Below, in pieces: positions 51,986 through 53,737 of a stretch of DNA of 53,737 nucleotides. The stretch is from Pseudomonadota bacterium (lineage in GTDB: Bacteria > Pseudomonadota > Alphaproteobacteria > Rhizobiales > Segnochrobactraceae). Location of the stretch: assembly GCA_023442215.1 (NCBI GenBank), contig JAEZMP010000216.1, positions 1-53,737 on the forward strand, given 5' to 3'. Within the stretch, counting starts at the first letter, position 1, and the number at the start of each line of letters is the position of its first letter. Below the pieces are notes generated by a model that was not told the origin of the DNA, did no database searches, and worked only from the letters and a program-made list of their open reading frames with translations. The translations under genes were made by a program, and so were the position numbers.

Positions 51986-52945
51986 ATGTTTTTCTTAAAC
52001 GATCTTTCGATTGATGGGCAGTTCTCAGATCCGGGCGCCTTTATATTGGAACTTCGCCGGCTGCTCGACGCCCGTGAGAGGTCTGGGCTGGTCAAGAAGA
52101 GTCTGCTCTGCTCCCGCTTGCTAGGAGATCGGCCAGCGACGGCAACCCAGACATTTCGGGCCGTGGTGCAGACGCATAGCGACAAAGATTTAAGGCAGCG
52201 GATACTAAGATGGGTCGGCCAGTCTGGCCCATTTTGGGAGGACGAACAGGCGACTGTACCCGACGATCTGTTTTATTTCAACGAAGATGACGTCACCCTA
52301 CAGGGGTTGGGTGAGGCCGCCCGCCGGCGCATCCTCGGTGCAAAAGCCGCTGTCTACAGCCTACCGGGCTCTGGCAACGGCTGCGACGCGGACCCTCTCC
52401 TGGTCACCCACGGGCTCCTTGAGGATAAGATCGGCGAAATCGAAGTACCAAACCACATTTCGGTCGAGAGCATGGAAAGCGCTGCGAAAGAAGCGTTGCC
52501 CACGCCAAAAAATTGGACTGAGTTGCTCGCTACGGTCGAGGCTGCTTTTGAGGCAGTCACCTTGTCGCAGGACATCGCGGGCGTCTTAAGACCTCACCCG
52601 TTTAGCCAAAACGTCGCCGATCGGGTCTTGGAATTGGTTGGAATACTCGATCAATTGGTCAAGAGTCGAGACGAGCGTCGCCAGTACACAGATGTTAGCT
52701 ACGGTCTAATCGCCAACTTTTTTTCTGGAAGCGCCGCAAGATTTACCGACGAATCGGCGACGAACAAGCACAAGTATCGAGCCGAAATGACGTTCCCGGA
52801 CCCCGATGCACCAGGCAGTACGGTTTTCTGCCCCTTTCACGGCAAGATCAACCAGCCTGCTTACCGGATACATATCCGGTGGCCATTGGAGGCCCAGCAC
52901 GACAAAATCCTGATCGCGTACATTGGCCCCAAGATCACGGTATGA
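51986..52945 (+). CDS. Fourth cassette protein, toxin-like C-terminus
   Basis: The 319-aa protein starts at MFFLNDLSIDGQFSDPGAFILEL (a GTG three bases earlier overlaps the ATPase stop). The N-terminal 200 residues are helical and unassigned. The last 60, with FPDPDAPGSTVFCPFHGKI, YRIHIRWPL and KILIAYIGPKI, resemble the compact beta domain of ParE/RelE-like nucleases found at the ends of defence proteins ('RIHF...KI..GYIG..L'). An effector role is inferred. It is the last gene before attR. Confidence 0.7.
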   Translation: MFFLNDLSIDGQFSDPGAFILELRRLLDARERSGLVKKSLLCSRLLGDRPATATQTFRAVVQTHSDKDLRQRILRWVGQSGPFWEDEQATVPDDLFYFNEDDVTLQGLGEAARRRILGAKAAVYSLPGSGNGCDADPLLVTHGLLEDKIGEIEVPNHISVESMESAAKEALPTPKNWTELLATVEAAFEAVTLSQDIAGVLRPHPFSQNVADRVLELVGILDQLVKSRDERRQYTDVSYGLIANFFSGSAARFTDESATNKHKYRAEMTFPDPDAPGSTVFCPFHGKINQPAYRIHIRWPLEAQHDKILIAYIGPKITV

Positions 52946-53104
52946 GTTTTCACAGCACGCCAATTGAGCGCGCCGGGTTCGGGGCTCCAGAATGCGCGCC
53001 CATTTGTCCGAAGCGCGGCCAATCTTCCGGCGACGCGGGCAAGCGCGCGACAACTGACCTTGCGGCTCAAAGACCTGTCTTTTGGGGGCTTTTGCGTCCG
53101 TGAC

Positions 53105-53166
53105 GGTGAGGGGACCCGAAGAAATAGCTTAATAGAATCAATGGGGCGGGATTCGCCCTCACCTGA
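53105..53166. repeat. Inverted GGTGAGGG/CCCTCACC pair near attR, candidate arm site
   Basis: GGTGAGGG (53105-53112) and CCCTCACC (53156-53163) form an 8-bp inverted pair. The right copy extends to CCCTCACCTGA (53156-53166), identical to 173-183 by attL. They lie 34-95 bases inside attR, where integrase arm sites are expected. Confidence 0.5.
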
Positions 53167-53199
53167 GCTTAAGCGCTTGATATAGCCTAAAAATACGCG

Positions 53200-53218
53200 G
53201 CCCTGCCGGGGTCGCCAC
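53200..53218 (+). other. attR core
   Basis: The 19 bp gccctgccggggtcgccac matches 109-127 exactly. Only the 3' tRNA tail is present here, so this is the phage-derived junction side. It sets the right end of the prophage. Confidence 0.92.
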
Positions 53219-53408
53219 GCCCAGATCTTTTTCCATCCGTCCAATATGCTTGACCGTGGCTCACGCTGTGGATGCCGCGCGGGATGGGGACCAAGCGACA
53301 GGGCTGCGGCTGCACCCGCTACCAGTTTGGCGACCAGCGGAGCATGAACGCGGACTGCCGCTGGCGCATGTCGGACGGCCAGCCCGCCGTTTCCGGGTGG
53401 CACACAGG

Positions 53409-53737
53409 CTACTTCTTGGCGCTGGCGCCCGCGTTGAACTGGTAGTTGCCCTCAAATTGGTCGAGAACGACGGTGTTGGGTGGGTTGGAGTCGGCGGTGG
53501 CCGTCAGAACCATCTCCTGGTCCAGCTTGCGTGATCTGAACTGCCATCCGGTCGGCAAGGTCAGGCGCTTGCCCAGGGTGGGCAGGTTTTCGATGGTGTT
53601 ATTGGGGTCTACCTTCAGGGACAGGCTGAACATGGTGTAGACGGCGCCCTCGGGCGTGATCAGCTCGTACACCGTTTCGCCCGCATTGAAGATCATGGCA
53701 CTGGTCCGCTTCGAGACCATCGGCCGGTAGGTCGGCA
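53409..53737 (-). CDS. Host gene, C-terminal part (partial)
   Basis: The leftward frame enters from beyond the window (PTYRPMVSKRTSAMIFNAG at its edge) and ends at 53409. It encodes the end of a protein with AMIFNAGETVYELITPEGAVYTMFSLSLKVDPN, LPTLGKRLTLPTGWQFRSRKLDQEMVL. Similar C-termini occur in conserved alphaproteobacterial proteins of unknown function. It lies outside attR, so it is a chromosomal neighbour. The start is not in the window. Confidence 0.7.
   Translation of the reverse strand, partial: PTYRPMVSKRTSAMIFNAGETVYELITPEGAVYTMFSLSLKVDPNNTIENLPTLGKRLTLPTGWQFRSRKLDQEMVLTATADSNPPNTVVLDQFEGNYQFNAGASAKK

Larger units (their letters stand above)
109..53218. mobile_element. Temperate podovirus-like prophage, probably defective
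   Basis: The element runs from attL in the tRNA-Arg gene to attR. It has a tyrosine integrase next to attL, a RecET-type recombination operon, a repressor/Cro switch, replication genes, terminase, capsid, T7-like tail and internal virion genes, and a lysis cassette. The adaptor, nozzle and internal virion order points to a short-tailed phage. The portal gene is missing, the large terminase and a giant virion protein are broken, and two small early genes are damaged, so virion production is unlikely without help. Non-phage-like cargo lies at 9041-11946, 22183-22842, 41822-42874 and 48036-52945. Confidence 0.93.

Noticed and set aside
1..53737. CRISPR array or insertion sequence
   Set aside because: No regularly spaced direct repeats and no transposase-like frame were seen on reading through the window.

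Overview
The window holds one nearly complete temperate prophage of about 53 kb in a GC-rich alphaproteobacterial chromosome. Gene content and codon style suggest Hyphomicrobiales, possibly Xanthobacteraceae; this is an inference. The phage sits in a tRNA-Arg(TCT) gene (50-126). The last 19 bp of that gene region (109-127) recur at 53200-53218, which fixes attL and attR. The host resumes after 53218 with the 3' end of one leftward gene.

Layout. (1) 151-8299, leftward: an early operon with small unknown genes, a RecE-like nuclease, RecT, a DEDDh exonuclease, an HNH protein, a J-domain protein and the integrase, joined by many ATGA or TAATG overlaps. (2) 8300-12800: the immunity region. Two divergent promoters with the same design (operator, TTGAC, 17 bp, TAGCAA) each carry a pair of CTAC-N5-GTAG operators spaced exactly 26 bp. 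Between them lie an S24-type repressor gene and cargo: an exported trypsin-like protease and a TcmP protein in the repressor operon, and a convergent Gp37/Gp68 (three-Cys) gene. (3) 12800-21717, rightward: Cro-like protein, small regulators, an adenine-type methyltransferase, a GapR/RMF-like protein, RuvC-like resolvase, Toprim primase, cytosine methyltransferase, PAPS-reductase-like protein, DnaB helicase and a possible late regulator. (4) 22183-23357: leftward inserts including an Nmad2 protein. (5) 23459-47623: packaging, head, T7-like (podovirus) tail and internal virion proteins, tail fibre, SGNH hydrolase, endolysin, spanins and holin-like protein. (6) 48036-52945: a four-gene cargo cassette of cytosine methyltransferase, DUF262 protein, DUF3696 ATPase and a protein with a toxin-like C-terminus. 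It looks like an undescribed or little-described defence or restriction-type system.

The phage appears defective. The terminase large subunit loses its nuclease half at about 25555 and runs, out of frame, into the C-terminus of a scaffold-like protein; no portal gene is present. A giant polyvalent virion protein is split by an apparent one-base deletion near 37781. Two small early genes carry an amber codon (1380-1382) and a frameshift (about 1776). By contrast the immunity region and the cargo genes look intact, as expected for a prophage kept for its cargo rather than for virion production. No CRISPR array, insertion sequence or rRNA was seen.
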